Origin: Acanthosoma haemorrhoidale
Lineage: Eukaryota > Arthropoda > Insecta > Hemiptera > Acanthosomatidae
Assembly (NCBI GenBank): GCA_930367205.1
Contig: OV884009.1
Location: forward strand, 92,897,189-92,961,188
Direction: 5' to 3'
Length of the DNA: 64,000 bases
Positions 24,019-36,469 of this stretch are shown in pieces. Within the stretch, counting starts at the first letter, position 1. Each line of letters opens with the position of its first letter. The notes beneath the pieces are model-generated. The model had not been told where the DNA came from, searched no databases, and was given only the letters and a program-made list of their open reading frames with translations. The translations under genes were made by a program, and so were the position numbers.

Positions 24019-27000
24019 ATTGAAAGGTGTGATTTCAGTCCATATCTTCAAATTCTAGCAAGCCAAGTCCTCTACTACCGATTCCTTACCCCTTACTGAT
24101 AACCAACTTGCATACTCTTCTTACCATATATCTCCTTTATTCATCACTTATATTCCTGTCCTTAGTGCACTGAGAATAGGAACTTGTTTTAATTCTAATA
24201 TAATTTCTGAAATTTCCTTGGCTGTTGTAGCTTTTTCACATTTCTAATTTTAACATATTCTTTGTTTTAGGAATCATTTATGATAGAAGATCTGTAATTG
24301 AAACATCTAGGAATCATGGGTAAGGTTTCATATATTTAGAATGGTACTGGGTGTTTAGCAAATGGTAGCATATTTTTTTGTATATAAAACACGCCATTTC
24401 TGTTTGAAAAAAAAATTCAATACCTTGTAAATGGGATGTTTCTAATACACCAAACACATCTTAAAAATTCAATGTTCATGCATTTTCTTAATAATTTAAA
24501 TATGTTTGACTTTTGTGTAAGCGAATAATGAGTTTTTACTATTTACTTTTTTAATACTTTCTTTGGAGAAAAAAAAGAGGTGTATCTATCTTAAACACCC
24601 ATAATACAATATTCTTTTCTCTTAAGCTTATTCACACGTGGTAAAAATAAGTTCATGACTCATTTCATATTAATATTTTTATGGATGGAGGATGAATGAA
24701 AAAAATAAAAAGTAAGTGCCGCATTAAATCTCATAGTTACCTATATTATTAATGTCTAGTGATTGCAACTGCATAATATGAATGTAATATTAATTTCTTT
24801 AAATAGTACAAATACTGTAAGTGTCTGATTTATATTGTGTGCTTTTATACAGCAAAATAACTTAATTTTCTCCTCACATCTTTTTCAAGGTGTTTTAATA
24901 TTGAATCACTTCTTTTGGTATTTATAATAGCAACATCATCATTTCAACAGCCATGGTGGATAACTACATTAATATTTGTTCTATTTTTCTTGGTGTCATG
25001 ATCGCCAAGGTGTCATGGGTGGTCCTTGTAATATCTAAATACCATACCCTTTTTACTATTTTTATGTTTTTATAATTTTAATGCAGAAATACATTACTTA
25101 AAATATAAAATTTAGAAAAATTTTAAAAATAAAGTTAAAAAAATAGACTCATTAAACTTTCTGTATTATGTAATAACATTTGTTCCAGTGTTTCACCTAT
25201 TCCAGGCATCTTCTGGGGTAAAATCTTTTTAAAAAGTTATAACTATAAATAACATAAATATTTACAAATAAAAAGTGCCATATCATTTATTTTGGTCTAT
25301 ATTTATAGTTTCAGTGTAAATCACACTTTTTTTGTAGTTTTTATTAAACTAATTTTTAAGGTAATTGTCATTAGTTTTCTCTCTTATTACTTAATCACAT
25401 ATATATTTTTTCTAATATTCATAATTATTAAGAAACCTGTATTTCCTCCATACGTTCCCTGGATAATGTCAGTTGATTCTATACATGAAGGCTTAAAAGA
25501 TATTTTCTGAACCTTATCTTTAAACCCAGTATAGAAGGCAGAAATAATTATCATATGTTCATTGAATTGAAGAAATAAAAACTATTTCCCGGCCAAGTTT
25601 ATAAATGTGAATGGGATCTAGTGTCATTGATCTTGTCATAATTAGTATCTTTGGGCTGTTAGCTATTTTTGACTTCACAGTTACAGCTTCGACAGCATTA
25701 TTGGGCCATATCCTATTCTTTCTCTATCAGTTTAACAAAAATTCTTACTATCATAAAAAGTAAGTTAGTGAAAAATCTCAACAAAGAAAATAAACTCAAC
25801 TGAAACTAAGATAAAGATATTTATTGTTTAATGCATACGTCAAATATTCCTGATTAATTCCTCAAAACAATTTAAAATCTAAACAGATTTGTACATCAAG
25901 AAAATAATAAAAAGGCATTATAAGAAGAGCAACTTTTTTTTGTTTTGTAATTTATATTTGATTTTTTATAACTTCATTGTTTTGTAAATATACTATAATT
26001 GACTTAAACGTAGACTCCCAGCAAAAAAACAATTGTTCAAATATAGTATATTATTTATCTATATCTAATGTTGAGAAAAGCTCCTACCCAAGCTGGAGGC
26101 TAGAAGACTTGGACTATATTTTCTTTTTGGCTCAGAGTCATGCAAAGTAAACTAACTAGTTTGCAAACTGAGTTCCCTGTGTGTGGATTGAGGATTAATT
26201 CCAAAAAGGCAAAAGAAATAAAGGTAAATAGCTTAAGTCAAGGTAACCTGTTGCTTACCAATAAAGTTAAAGAACACCTCTTCTTCTTCTTCTTTGTCTT
26301 CCTCTTGTGCCTTGTTATCAGTGTCGAGGAGCCTCGATAAACTGGAGCCATCTCTCTTGGTCCCTACATAGCTGCTTCATCTGCTGTAGTGTTTTGCCTT
26401 TTTTCCCTCCAATCCTCTGGATGTTCTCCTGGTAAGAAATTCTGGGACGTCCTCTTGGTCTTTTCCCAGATGGTCGGGCTTCTAGAACTAGGTTAATTTT
26501 ACTTTAAAAAGGCATGGTTTTCATGCTAAGGGAGAAAAAACAAAAAAAGATTTATTTTTTTTTATATTTCTGGAAAAAATTTGAAGTGATTAAGTTGAAA
26601 TTTGTAATCAGCACCCCAAAAAAACATATGAGCAAACTTTCCACTGAGTCCCCTTTCTGATCCCCATTTGACTGTGCCCTCGCTTCAAAATGGAGCGCCA
26701 AACAAAAAAAATCATTAGAATCAAAATTTTTTGTAATTAACTCATGTTTAATTTAGTATAGGTTATGCTTTGGGAGGAAAAAACCTAAAAAGATTAATTT
26801 TTTATAGGTTTTTTTATATTTCCAGGAAAAGTTTGAGGTAGCAAAGTTTAAATTCATAATCTTTTCCCCCCAAAAAACATAAATGAGAAAATTTTCAGAA
26901 CTCTTTCCTTTAAACTTTCCTGGTAAAATTACCAAATGACTGGACTACCGAGCTAGGGAAGGGAAGGTAATGACTTTGGTAGACCTGCCGAAAGACCCTG

Positions 27001-30000
27001 AACCAAGACATTTAAGATACAGTGAAATGAAGATCCTGGCAGGATAGAGAAATATGGATGGTTTACCTTCTCCATGGCTTTTAAGGAGCTACAGCACTTA
27101 ATAATAATAAAGGAGTCCTAATTTGAATTGAATTAAACACTCATGGATTATACTATATGTAAATAAATAACTTAAGCTTTTTATTCTTCACTTGGGAAAC
27201 TGTTATTAGAACAAGGGGAAATAATGTACCTCATTCAAAGGAAGGTTGCTTTTTCATTTTCTGGTATGTTTAAAAAAAAAATCTCATAAATGCAAACTAA
27301 AATTGAATTATTTTCTCCCTTTACTTATTCTTATTGAAAATTTTATTTTTATGAAAATAATTGTATGGTTGCTCAATTCCTTAATATGTACAAAATGTGT
27401 AATTCTTTAAATCAAGGAGTGTAAATGCGCTTAATATTAATGAAATAAAAATTTATATTGATTATTTATTTTATTAATATTAATTTTATATGGAATTTGT
27501 CAATGATTTTTTTTATTTTATTTTTTACAGTGCATTTTTTGATACTCAAAAAAGAGGGTTCAGGACTTCGCTTGCCCTATGTAAGTTTTAATTTCAACTT
27601 TTTTTTTTTATAAGTTTTATTAAATACTGCTCAATAAATCAAAAGATCATGATATTTTGTTCATGAATTTTTTTTCTGAGGTGAATTACAATGTAATTAT
27701 TTAATCTTTGTCTAAAAATAGCTATTGTACTTGATTTAATTCCCTACTATTCTATAAATAATATTCTGGGTATCAAAGGGTCTTGACAATCGTTCTCCAT
27801 CCAGCCATGCTGAAGGCTGTTCCAAGATTATCTCTGTTTGCTGCTGCTGCTAACCTATTATTCTAGCTCCTGTAATTTTTAGTTTCACCACTCTCCACAA
27901 CTGTAAGTCTGATAATTAGTTGGATCTCCACTCTATTGACTCCTTTGCAAATCTTCTTTCCTTTTCTCCTGTCTGCAGTGTTTCTGTCCACACATGAGAT
28001 AATGTCTTATGAAATCCATACCTATCTCCCTGAGACCATAACTTTCCGTAATCTGAATGTCCTTACTCTTGAAAACATTCCACCAGACCTCAAAGCCGTG
28101 GATTGGAATACAGTTTTTACTGGCCTACAGTGGACTTCATGATGGACATCCTCACTACCAGCCTCTGTAGTATCCCTTATATCTAAGTCCCCCTCAAAAC
28201 CTCAACCTTTCATAATGTTCCAGGAGATCAGGGACATACAAAAAAAGGCTTGAGGCTACCCGAAGGCACTTCAGATGCTTCTAGCTGATAATCAGGCATT
28301 CAGGGTGCTCCGCATCTTGACCAAGACAACATTCTGGCGTGAAAAATTCAAGTGCTTTCATGAATCCCTTTCTTCTGCTCCTGAAGTCTAATTGAAATGG
28401 CAACTCCTTTGGCGACCCCTGATATTTCCTCCTCAGAAGTATTCCCAGTTTCACCTGATAAAATAAATTCATACCTCTTCATCACCTCACTCATTCTATT
28501 TATCTTGTAAACCCTCATTTAATGGTGATGATTTTTATTTTATCTACATCTGACCCACAGACCTTATAACCTCTCTGATGAGATCACACACTAATGCCAC
28601 TGGCTCTGTCAAAATTCCTGATAAGTTAATACAATGAGTTATTCTACCTCTTCTTCTCTATATATAAATTGTTTCCCTCCATAATGCAGTCTTCCCAGTT
28701 TCTTGAAAAAAATCCTTAGTCCAGCCCTTAAAAAAATGTTAACCCTAAATCACCAGAAGGCTATTACCCAATCTTTATCTTTTCTAACCTATTAAAAGAT
28801 TAGTCCAATCCCAAATCTCCAATTTCCTAGAAGAGTCCAAACTTCTCGATTCTTTCCAATCTTGTTCCCGTCGGAGCCTCTCCATACATTCCACACTAGT
28901 TCACATTATTTGTGACCTTCATGCCTCTAGCTGTCCTAATTCTCCTTGATTTCTTCAAATCTTTTGATACCATAGATCGCCCAAATATTCTTTTCATATT
29001 AAAAATTTAACCTTTTCCAATAGCTCAAACTATTGATTTCATTAATTTCTTTGTAACTAAAAACAAGTAATTGCTATCCCTAATCAAACCCTATCTGCTC
29101 CCCTTGCTCTGTCCTTAGACGTACTCCAGGGATCAAGCTTTTGATGTTCCTCCTGACATCCCTGACTGAATTCAGATTATATATTTTCATTAAAATGGTA
29201 TTATTATTACTAATGTTGTAATTACCAGTGTTAAGATAGCAAATTTAAAACAGGTTGATGTTTCTTTCTTTTTATGTTTAGTTTAGTTATTTACCCTTAT
29301 CATTTATATTCCTTTTTGTTATTCTTTCATATTATAATAGATGCTAGATGATAATAATTATTTATAGAATAAAGTTAGTTAGTTATTTATTCATTGATTC
29401 AGATGAAGATAAGATCGTCAATGTGCCTCCCTTTCCTGAATCAGTGGCAGAAGGTGATTTAAGGTGGGAAAAAGGTTAGTAGAAACATTTTTAAATTATA
29501 TTATACAGTGTATAATTTTCTAATTTATTTTTTTACAACTGTTTTAAAGGAGTTGGAGATAGTGTTTCTATAGATGAAGTTGTTTGTGAAATCGAAACTG
29601 ATAAGGTTAGCTAAATTACAAGCAAGCAAAAAATGTTTTATTGTAATGATTTGGTGCCAGGTATTTTTTGTTTAATTGTTTATAGACCTCTATACCTGTC
29701 AATTCACCAGCCAACGGAGTAATTATCGAACGATATGTTGAAGATGGAGCAACTGTAAAGGCTGGTCAAAAACTCTTTAAACTTCAATTAGGTAATTGTT
29801 TATTATTTTAAATTAAATATATAGTTTTCTTAGTGTTGTATATTGTGATAAAGAGCATTCTAGTTTTATTTATTTGTTTTTACAATAATTAATTTCCTAT
29901 TATCTATTAATTGTCTTCTCCATGACTACAACTAGCTCTAAATATTTGGAAATTGTTCTATGAAATGTATCCTAGGTATATGATAGGCAGAAGTAATTTC

Positions 30001-33000
30001 TGATGATGATAAAAACTGCCAAAGAAAAATAATTTATAAACAGATATAAAAAAGAATTAGATAAGTCACACACTTAGGAAACAGTCTGAAGCAATTGACT
30101 CCTACCCTAAAGGAGCTCATGAGAAGGTGCCAGAGTAGTGTGGCTGAAGGGCCTAAACAACCCGGTATTTCAAGCTAATCAACTCTTAATATATATACTA
30201 GGGCTCCAAGACTGAGGAGTAGGCAGGATAACATTGATAACTGAACGGCCTGAACTGATTTCAATTTGTGAATGCTCTAGAACCAGATAAGCGGGGAAAT
30301 GCCACTTGAATTATATGTAACTAAGTGGAATTTATTTATTGTTCAGTATTTAAATAATTGATAATAATACAGCTGGGAACAATTTCACAAAAAACATAGA
30401 AATAAATCGCAGCATATTAAAAAAAGAATATAAACTACGGTGTTTTGATTGCATATATTTTAAGCAGAAAAGAGAACAATAACAAACACAAATCTAAATA
30501 AAGTAGCACTTACATCTGTGGAGCAGATGTAACTTTTTAGACCTAATTGGAAGGATACTATTTTTTGTTATTTCAAATAACTATTTTATTAAGTAGTGTA
30601 TAGTTTAAAAGATGTAATTTAAATATTGGTTCAGTATTTATTGTATGTATAATTTATTTTAAAGTTTAATAGATGAAATTATGTATTTTCATTTTTAAAT
30701 TTATGTGTTTCCCTTTCTTTTAATTAATTTTATTTTACATATTTTGGTTGCTTTATTTATTACCAATGAATCCGCCCCTTGCATATGTACAGTCCAGAAA
30801 AACTAATAGAGGTGGACATTGATGCTACTGCTGGAGGTTGCCTTAAGTCAGTTCATCATTTATTCATTTCTGATCTCGTTTTTGTATTTCAATTTTTGAT
30901 TGTTTCGAGTCACCCTTTCCATTGTTCATATAAATTTATCTGAAGCTACCTTTTCTCTTGCTTCATGTAAATTTATTATTTATAAACAATAAAGTAGTTG
31001 TGTAGCTGTTATGGAATTGCATAACAAAATTATAAAGAAATCCAGAAAGGCACATATAATGCTTTTAATTCAAAAATATTAAGATTATCTTCAAAAATAA
31101 TACTGTCGAATGGGGTGAGAATTTTCAGGATAGTCTCCTGACAAAGTGGCAACTTATGATCCCAACAAAGTTCCTATATTGTTTGTGAAGAAAAAAAAAA
31201 CAATACAGGAACTTTGCCCATGGGCATTAGTCACCCCGTTTGTCAGTTCTGGGAAAATGTTTATTTTTTTCAAATTCATTCTAGAAATGCTGTCCACAAT
31301 ATGATTATTTTTCTTCATTCAATAAGAAAACTGTTATTTGATGTGACCAAAATGAATGTATGTATAACCCTGTTCGGCTTATATCCCTAATCCTCTTATT
31401 TATAATCTTTTCATATTTATGTTGATTAGTACTAATATTAACTGATAAGGTCATCAAAAAAAATGTTGGCGCTAATTATTGTCTGCGAGTGTATTTTTTT
31501 ATGTGAAATGAAGCAGAACATGTTAAGGTTTAGGCTATTTAATAGATAACAATAAAGAGTATTACTTTATTCAGCTTTTTTTTTACTAGGTGGTGAAGGT
31601 GCTTCAGCTGCCAAACCTCCATCAAAGCCTACTGCTGAAAAAACACCACCGCCACCACCACCACAAGCTCCATTGCCTAAAGTTCCAGCTGCAGCAACTC
31701 CTCCACCACCTACTCCAATAAAAGCAACTCCTCCACCTCCCCCTTCAGCTGTACCACCTCCTAGTCGTCCATCTATGCCTGTTGCTGCTATTAAACATGC
31801 TCAAGCAGTTGAAGCTGCTGTTGTTAAAGTTCCACCTGAAGATCCTACCCGTGAAATTTCAGGCACTAGAAGTGAATATAGAGTTAAAATGAACAGAATG
31901 AGGCAAAGAATTGCCCAGCGTCTGAAAGAAGCTCAAAATACTAATGCAATGCTAACAACATTTAATGAGATCGATATGAGGCAAGTTTATTGTTGTTAGA
32001 GTTCTTTTATACTCTAAAAAAGATCAAAAGGCTCAATGAAAGATAATTTGACATATCTCCAAAACTTTTTTTTATATTCTTGTTAGGCCAGGTTCTTAAA
32101 CTACCAGACACTTTTTTTAAAGCAGCGTGTTTTGTTGTATTTGAACACCTGGCAATTATGATATTGAATAATGTCATTTTTGCTTTGGTCTATTTTTTCC
32201 TACTGATAATTACTAATATTTTCCACCCCATGTTGTGCTCAAAATTTGTGGAAAAAAAGGCTAGTGGAGTTTTGACTGATCTTTTTTAAGTTTTGTCTTT
32301 ATCCTCATCACAAGCATTTGGTTAATGTTTTGAAAATATATTGGTGGCTTATGCTGCTAATGTGGGTAAGGCCCATGGGTCTTATTTATATTAAATTTAT
32401 TTTCTACTTTTTAGTAAATTTTAAAATAAAAGATTATATATGTAAAAATTCTGCAACCGAAACGATATTGTTTTTCGAAATGTTTCTGGAAAGGCACTAA
32501 GTGATCCTCAAGGTATCGCTAGCGAATGGATTAATGCAGTATAGGTGAATTAGCTAGCAGGGAAAATATAACCTGGATGAAAAACATAGATGAAACGGGA
32601 TTGTTTTACAAATTGACTCTGCAAACTTTGCATTTCAAAGGGGATAAATCTACCAGTGGGAAATTTTCCAAGTGCCAAATTTCAATTTTAGTTAGGGGCA
32701 ACATTTCAGATTTCGATAAAAAAAAAAGCTACTAGTGATAGAAAAATCTAAAAATCCTCAGTGTTTTAAAGGAGTAAAAAAAGTTCTCTTTCTAATTGAC
32801 ATCACTACAATGCATTGAAGCTGTATTTTCATGATCAAACAGGATATTGAGGCTAAAATACCTGATCAATATTATATAAACAATTCTTCAATGTGTCCTC
32901 AAATCTATATAAAAATTATTCAAATTTCATACTTACAATAAAGTTTTTTGACAATTTTTTTTCTATATATTTTGAAATTTTTCCTCTTCCAGAGTTGGTA

Positions 33001-34238
33001 TCGGTTATAACAAACACTGACTATTACGATGAAAATCGACAAGTCCCTTCAGGGTCGTTATTACACAATATCCAATGTAATTCAATATTAAGTAAATATT
33101 TTATTTTATCTTTATTACTTAAGTTTAAATTAAGCGTCATAAATATGTGTTCTTGTGTTATTATGCTAAACAGGCAGGTATACATGCCTAAATTTGTAGG
33201 TTAACTCTACTACATCATAAGTGAAGTTTCAAAAGTAAAATATTTTAGAAATATTTATGAAGATAAAGTAAGCTGACATGTATCCATGAAACAACATAAT
33301 AATAATGATATTGAATACAAAATAAAACTTTTAGTAGTCAATATAGCTGTTGCACATAATAAAAAAACAAAACAATTGACTCTTCCCTGCAAAATAGAAC
33401 AGTTCTTATACATGAGAATTAATTTTTTTTAATATTTATGAAGGTTCTTAGTATGTTTTCTATATATTTGAATATTTTACTTTTTTAGTGCAATAATGGA
33501 GTTCAGAAAATCATGTCAAGATGCTTTTACGAAAAAACATGGAATTAAACTAGGATTTATGTCAGCATTTGTAAAGGCTGCAGCATATGCACTTCAAGAT
33601 CAGCCAGTAGTTAACGCAGTAATTGAAGAAAATGAAATTATCTATAGAGATTATATTGACATTTCTGTTGCTGTTGCAACTCCCAAGGTTTAATTAATTA
33701 ACTAAGCTTATTTTATTTACCCTAATCTTTCTGTACTGTTTACTAATACTATCCTTATTTTTAAATTAGGGTTTGGTTGTCCCTGTTATCAGAAATGTAG
33801 GTTCTATGAACTATGCTGATATTGAAAAGGCTATTAATGCTCTGGGTGAAAAAGCTAGAACTGGAAAATTAGCTATTGAGGATATGGATGGAGGAACATT
33901 TACTGTCAGTAATGGTGGAGTTTTTGGCTCTTTAATGGGTACACCTATCATAAATCCTCCCCAGTCTGCGATTTTAGGAATGCATGCTACATTTGAAAGG
34001 CCAGTTGCTATTAAAGGACAGGTATGAATTCTAAATTAGTTTTTACTCAAATATCTAATGGTATTCCTTTTTTTATTTATGTTTTTAATATTATGTATTT
34101 TAGGTTGTGATTAAACCAATGATGTATGTAGCACTTACTTATGACCATCGATTGATTGATGGGCGTGAAGCAGTATTATTTCTTCGTAAGATAAAATCCG
34201 CAGTAGAAGATCCAAGGATAATAGTTGCTGGAATCTAA
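15876..34238 (+). CDS. DLST: Dihydrolipoyllysine-residue succinyltransferase, E2 of the 2-oxoglutarate dehydrogenase complex
   Basis: TCA-cycle enzyme that moves the succinyl group from lipoyl-lysine to CoA in the mitochondrial matrix. The eleven exons are 15876-15965, 19203-19236, 24271-24319, 27531-27580, 29403-29474, 29550-29605, 29686-29791, 31590-31980, 33489-33687, 33770-34021 and 34104-34238. Together they make 477 codons, and all phases match. Residues 1 to about 70 are a basic presequence ending near RGFRTS. The lipoyl domain is about 77-151, with the lipoyl-Lys in CEIETDK at residue 117, the last codon of exon 6. A Pro-rich linker (about 155-222) replaces an E3-binding domain, as is usual in animal DLST. 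The catalytic domain is about 240-475 ([26 protein letters not shown] with His448 and Asp452). Intron 8 has a GC-AG donor (AG|GCAAGT), required by the protein (EIDMS). Exon 2 and exon 3 encode poorly conserved presequence and are the least certain. Confidence 0.95.
15966..19202 (+). other. DLST intron 1
   Basis: 3.2-kb AT-rich intron between AAG|GTAAAG and TTTTTCAG. Apart from the CENP-B-like transposase fragment at 18514-18795 (minus) I see no recognisable feature. The stretch 17200-18200 is less AT-rich and may be an old unclassified repeat. Confidence 0.6.
18514..18795 (-). pseudogene. Pogo/Tigger transposase N-terminal fragment (CENP-B-type helix-turn-helix)
   Basis: A 93-codon minus-strand frame in DLST intron 1. 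From the Met at 18774 it reads like the first helix-turn-helix of pogo/Tigger transposases and [24 protein letters not shown], then [15 protein letters not shown], then [12 protein letters not shown] before the second HTH, which is lost. The family pattern is K-R-x-x-x-x-T-x-x-x-K-x-x-I-x-x-x-E-x-G ... STIS-x-I-x-K-N-K-x-x-I. The DDE domain is absent downstream. It is most likely a degraded transposon end, but the frame is intact over 93 codons. The assignment is by pattern only. Confidence 0.55.
21240..21540 (-). mobile_element. Possible degraded non-LTR reverse transcriptase fragment
   Basis: Read on the minus strand with frame changes, the segment shows [20 protein letters not shown] followed by DAKGVSPEL. 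This resembles the FLDASKAFDRVNH...LLDRGVP block of CR1/RTE-type reverse transcriptases. Flanking sequence (20040-21240) may belong to the same relic, but I could not read motifs there. Confidence is low because it rests on a single block. Confidence 0.35.
22489..22514. repeat. (AT)n microsatellite
   Basis: Pure alternating TA/AT run in DLST intron 2. Confidence 0.95.
23987..24015. repeat. (AT)n microsatellite
   Basis: Second alternating AT run in DLST intron 2, about 28 bp. Confidence 0.95.
26090..26265 (+). mobile_element. Non-LTR reverse-transcriptase fragment, C-terminal to the catalytic motif
   Basis: Plus-strand reading with small shifts gives RLEDLDY...LAQSHAK, then [20 protein letters not shown], then AKEIKVNS. 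This is the stretch after the YADD motif in RTE/CR1-like endonuclease-reverse transcriptases (LxTHxxxMQxKLxxLQxEAxxxGLKINxxKTKxLxVN). The YADD itself is degenerate. It lies in DLST intron 3. Confidence 0.6.
26285..26485 (-). mobile_element. Non-LTR element C-terminal fragment, opposite orientation
   Basis: Minus-strand reading gives [20 protein letters not shown], then [20 protein letters not shown], then [10 protein letters not shown]. This matches the usual extreme C-terminus of RTE/CR1-like pol proteins (RPRxRWxDxIxxDLxxIGGKTxxxMxxLAxDRxxWxxFV). It faces the plus-strand fragment immediately to its left. Confidence 0.6.
27900..29250 (+). mobile_element. Degraded Jockey-like non-LTR retrotransposon in DLST intron 4
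   Basis: Motif order along the plus strand, with many stops and shifts, is as follows. A post-endonuclease linker comes first (27936-28142, ...[12 protein letters not shown]). Then come [14 protein letters not shown] near 28750 (the SPxxYRPISLLS block), [13 protein letters not shown] near 28945-28980 (LDFSKAFDTVDH) and VLQGSSF near 29120 (GVPQGSVLGP). This is the normal order of a reverse-transcriptase domain. No intact frame or termini were seen. Confidence 0.65.
29792..31589 (+). other. DLST intron 7
   Basis: 1.8-kb AT-rich intron. The only structure I can support is the foldback at 31138-31246. Confidence 0.6.
31138..31246. repeat. Foldback / hairpin of about 109 nt
   Basis: Inner arms 31166-31184 and 31198-31216 are complementary over 19 positions with one mismatch, around a 13-nt A-rich loop. 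Outer arms CTGACAAA (31138-31145) and TTTGTCAG (31239-31246) pair exactly, and the sequence between pairs imperfectly. The size fits a miRNA precursor-like hairpin or a tiny foldback element. Neither is proven. Confidence 0.6.
32500..33070 (+). pseudogene. Degraded pogo/Tigger-like transposase (DDE_1) in DLST intron 8
   Basis: Plus-strand reading shows [20 protein letters not shown] followed by [20 protein letters not shown]. This matches the Tigger/CENP-B-derived DDE core (MDETGLFYRLxPxxTL...KxxKxRxTxLLxxNxxG) and contains its first catalytic Asp. Downstream are a remnant like KSKNPRCFKG near 32745-32775 and a possible C-terminal piece near 33000. Stops and shifts are frequent. It lies wholly inside the GC-AG intron. 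Confidence 0.7.
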
Positions 34239-34317
34239 TAATAATTATTTATAACGAGAAAAAATTATTTATCAATGCCTAGAATCTTAGTATTTGTTTA
34301 AAATATTATTTATTTTA

Positions 34318-34323
34318 AATAAA
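34318..34323 (+). terminator. DLST poly(A) signal
   Basis: AATAAA 80 nt after the DLST stop codon, followed by T-rich and GT-containing sequence. Confidence 0.7.
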
Positions 34324-34448
34324 AAGATTGACATTCAAAATTTAACTTGTATATACAGCCTTTGAAAAGTTCTGTTTTGTTTCATTACTTATGTGTAGTT
34401 ATGATCACATATATCTGTACATAAATTATTATTTATATTTATGTATAT

Positions 34449-34531
34449 ACAGTAAAACTTCCCTAAGCAGACACTTCTCAATAGTGGACATATGTTAATT
34501 CCTCATTGGTACTAATGTATTAACATTTTAC
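34449..34531. repeat. Possible short pogo-type MITE
   Basis: ACAGTAAAACTTCCCTAAGC at the left resembles pogo/Tigger-type termini (CAGTAAAAC-CTC-C-TAA), and TTTTACTGT near 34523-34531 is its 9-bp inverted partner. The region 35440-35680 has similar wording (AAGTGG...AAGGAAGTACCATTGTATA) and may be another piece. Confidence 0.35.
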
Positions 34532-36469
34532 TGTGTGTATATATTAAATGTATATATTGATGTATGTATTATATATACATACATATGTGTATTCTTAATG
34601 CATCAAATAACAGTCGAGGGCTCTAGTTGCAGCCAAACTTAAAAAATAAATGTTTGTACTAGTTGAGGTCTTAGTAGTCATGGGTTCCATAATTATAGTG
34701 TCACAACTTCTGACTAATAATTATCACAGGACATTCTCACATTTCGCTATGCTTGTGGAACCCTTTCCCTGGTTCATTACCTTGATATTTTTAGGAATTC
34801 ATATTTTGTCTTTTATTCTCATGAACTATTTTATTTATTTGTCTATGAATAAAAATAAGTTAATTTTACATTTTTAATTTCATATACCTACTTTGCTTTA
34901 AATCACTTACTTTATCAAATATAATATAATAAAAATATTATTTTTATTTTATTAATTTTTTATGTATTTATCTTAAACATTATTTAGAGAATTTCATTTT
35001 AGTTTGTTTAATATTTTTTGGTCCAATGATATTGCATACATATGCTACCATTGTCCTTATAAAACTTGTGTATTTAACTTTGATTGGATGTATTTGTTGG
35101 GAATCAGCTTAATTTGATATGATAAAAGTTAGATTTTCCACTCATTCCACCAATACATGTTTAATCATTCACATTTTGCTTCCTTCTTCACATTGCCTCA
35201 TTATAAGTACCGGATGTAGACTATACATATTATTTATGTCTAACGACGAAATGTTGTCCATAAATAAATTTGATAAAAAATTACATTCTTTCTTTGAGCA
35301 AAATATTCTGTTACAAGTCATCCACTCAAATCTAAGTTCATGGCCATGGAATCCCAGTTGTATATTTAGCATTAAAGTTAAAGTAGTTCCAATATCTTTA
35401 TTGTAATAATATATCAAATGGAAGGAAAATCAACTTTGTAAAATAACCCCCCTAATGGCCTCATTAAGGTAACAAGTCATTTTTTTTTTTTTGGAGGGGT
35501 GTCCCACCAATTTATAGTAAATCTCTTAGCTAAAAATAAAGTTCATAAGTATATATAAGGAGGTCCATTTGATAGCTGGGAACAAGAGTACTTAGTATGC
35601 TGGAGAAAATAAACTTTCAGTGAGCTATCCACTTGTTAAAAGGGTCAGTTTAAGGAAGTACCATTGTATATAAATTAAATATACATTTATAATTCCACTT
35701 TGTGCACAATGCATTAATATAAACGAAATTTTTATTGGATCCATTTAAAATTTTAAAAGTATTCATATTTATTAAAACTTATTTTAGTTTAATTACAGTT
35801 ATTAATTACCTTACTTATTAATTGAAGAATAAAAATATATTCTTACCTGAACCATACATAAAATTATTTACTTATTGATTGTTAAACCCAAAATTTTGTT
35901 TTCTTTTATTTATTTGAAACATCACTATAAATCACTTACAAAAATAAATTATACTGAAAAGCCTATAATATCCACTTTCATAGATTGTAATTTTGTTAAA
36001 ACATCTGATTTGTGTTACTATTACTTTTCATGAACCATGATGTAAGTTAGGCATAAACCCATAAGAAATATTTGTAATAAATCTTATTTGTTGATGATCA
36101 ATTCTTATTTTTAAAAAACCGATTATTCTTAGTGTCTTTTCAGGCTCAATTATAAAATTTATTTACTTAACACAGTTCTAAAACCTACTATAGAGTGAGT
36201 CGGCTTCTTCCAACAGCAGTCGCCTTTTCATGCCACTGCAGTTAAGAAATACTGTTCTGATAGAAAAACTATTTGATTTATTTTATATGTTATGTTAATA
36301 TTCTTGTTTTTTACAAAATTCTGTGTTTTGTTCCTAGACCATATAACTGTTATTCAAACTTCAATTAAAAACAAATATAGTTACTGCTGATATCTTGTTG
36401 ATCCTGAATTCGTATGCCTATTGGTTGTCATATTATATGTATGTAAGGTCATATACGGTGGTTTATGGT

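Larger units (their letters stand above)
19237..24270 (+). other. DLST intron 2
   Basis: 5.0-kb intron. It contains a possible degraded reverse-transcriptase relic (about 20040-21540, minus), AT microsatellites at 22489-22514 and 23987-24015, and a less AT-rich unclassified patch at about 22130-23430 with short frames but no domain that I recognise. Confidence 0.5.

Noticed and set aside
35119..35417. Overlapping plus and minus frames near 35.2 kb
   Set aside because: The two strands mirror each other and show no family motif. Possibly old pogo-type repeat DNA.
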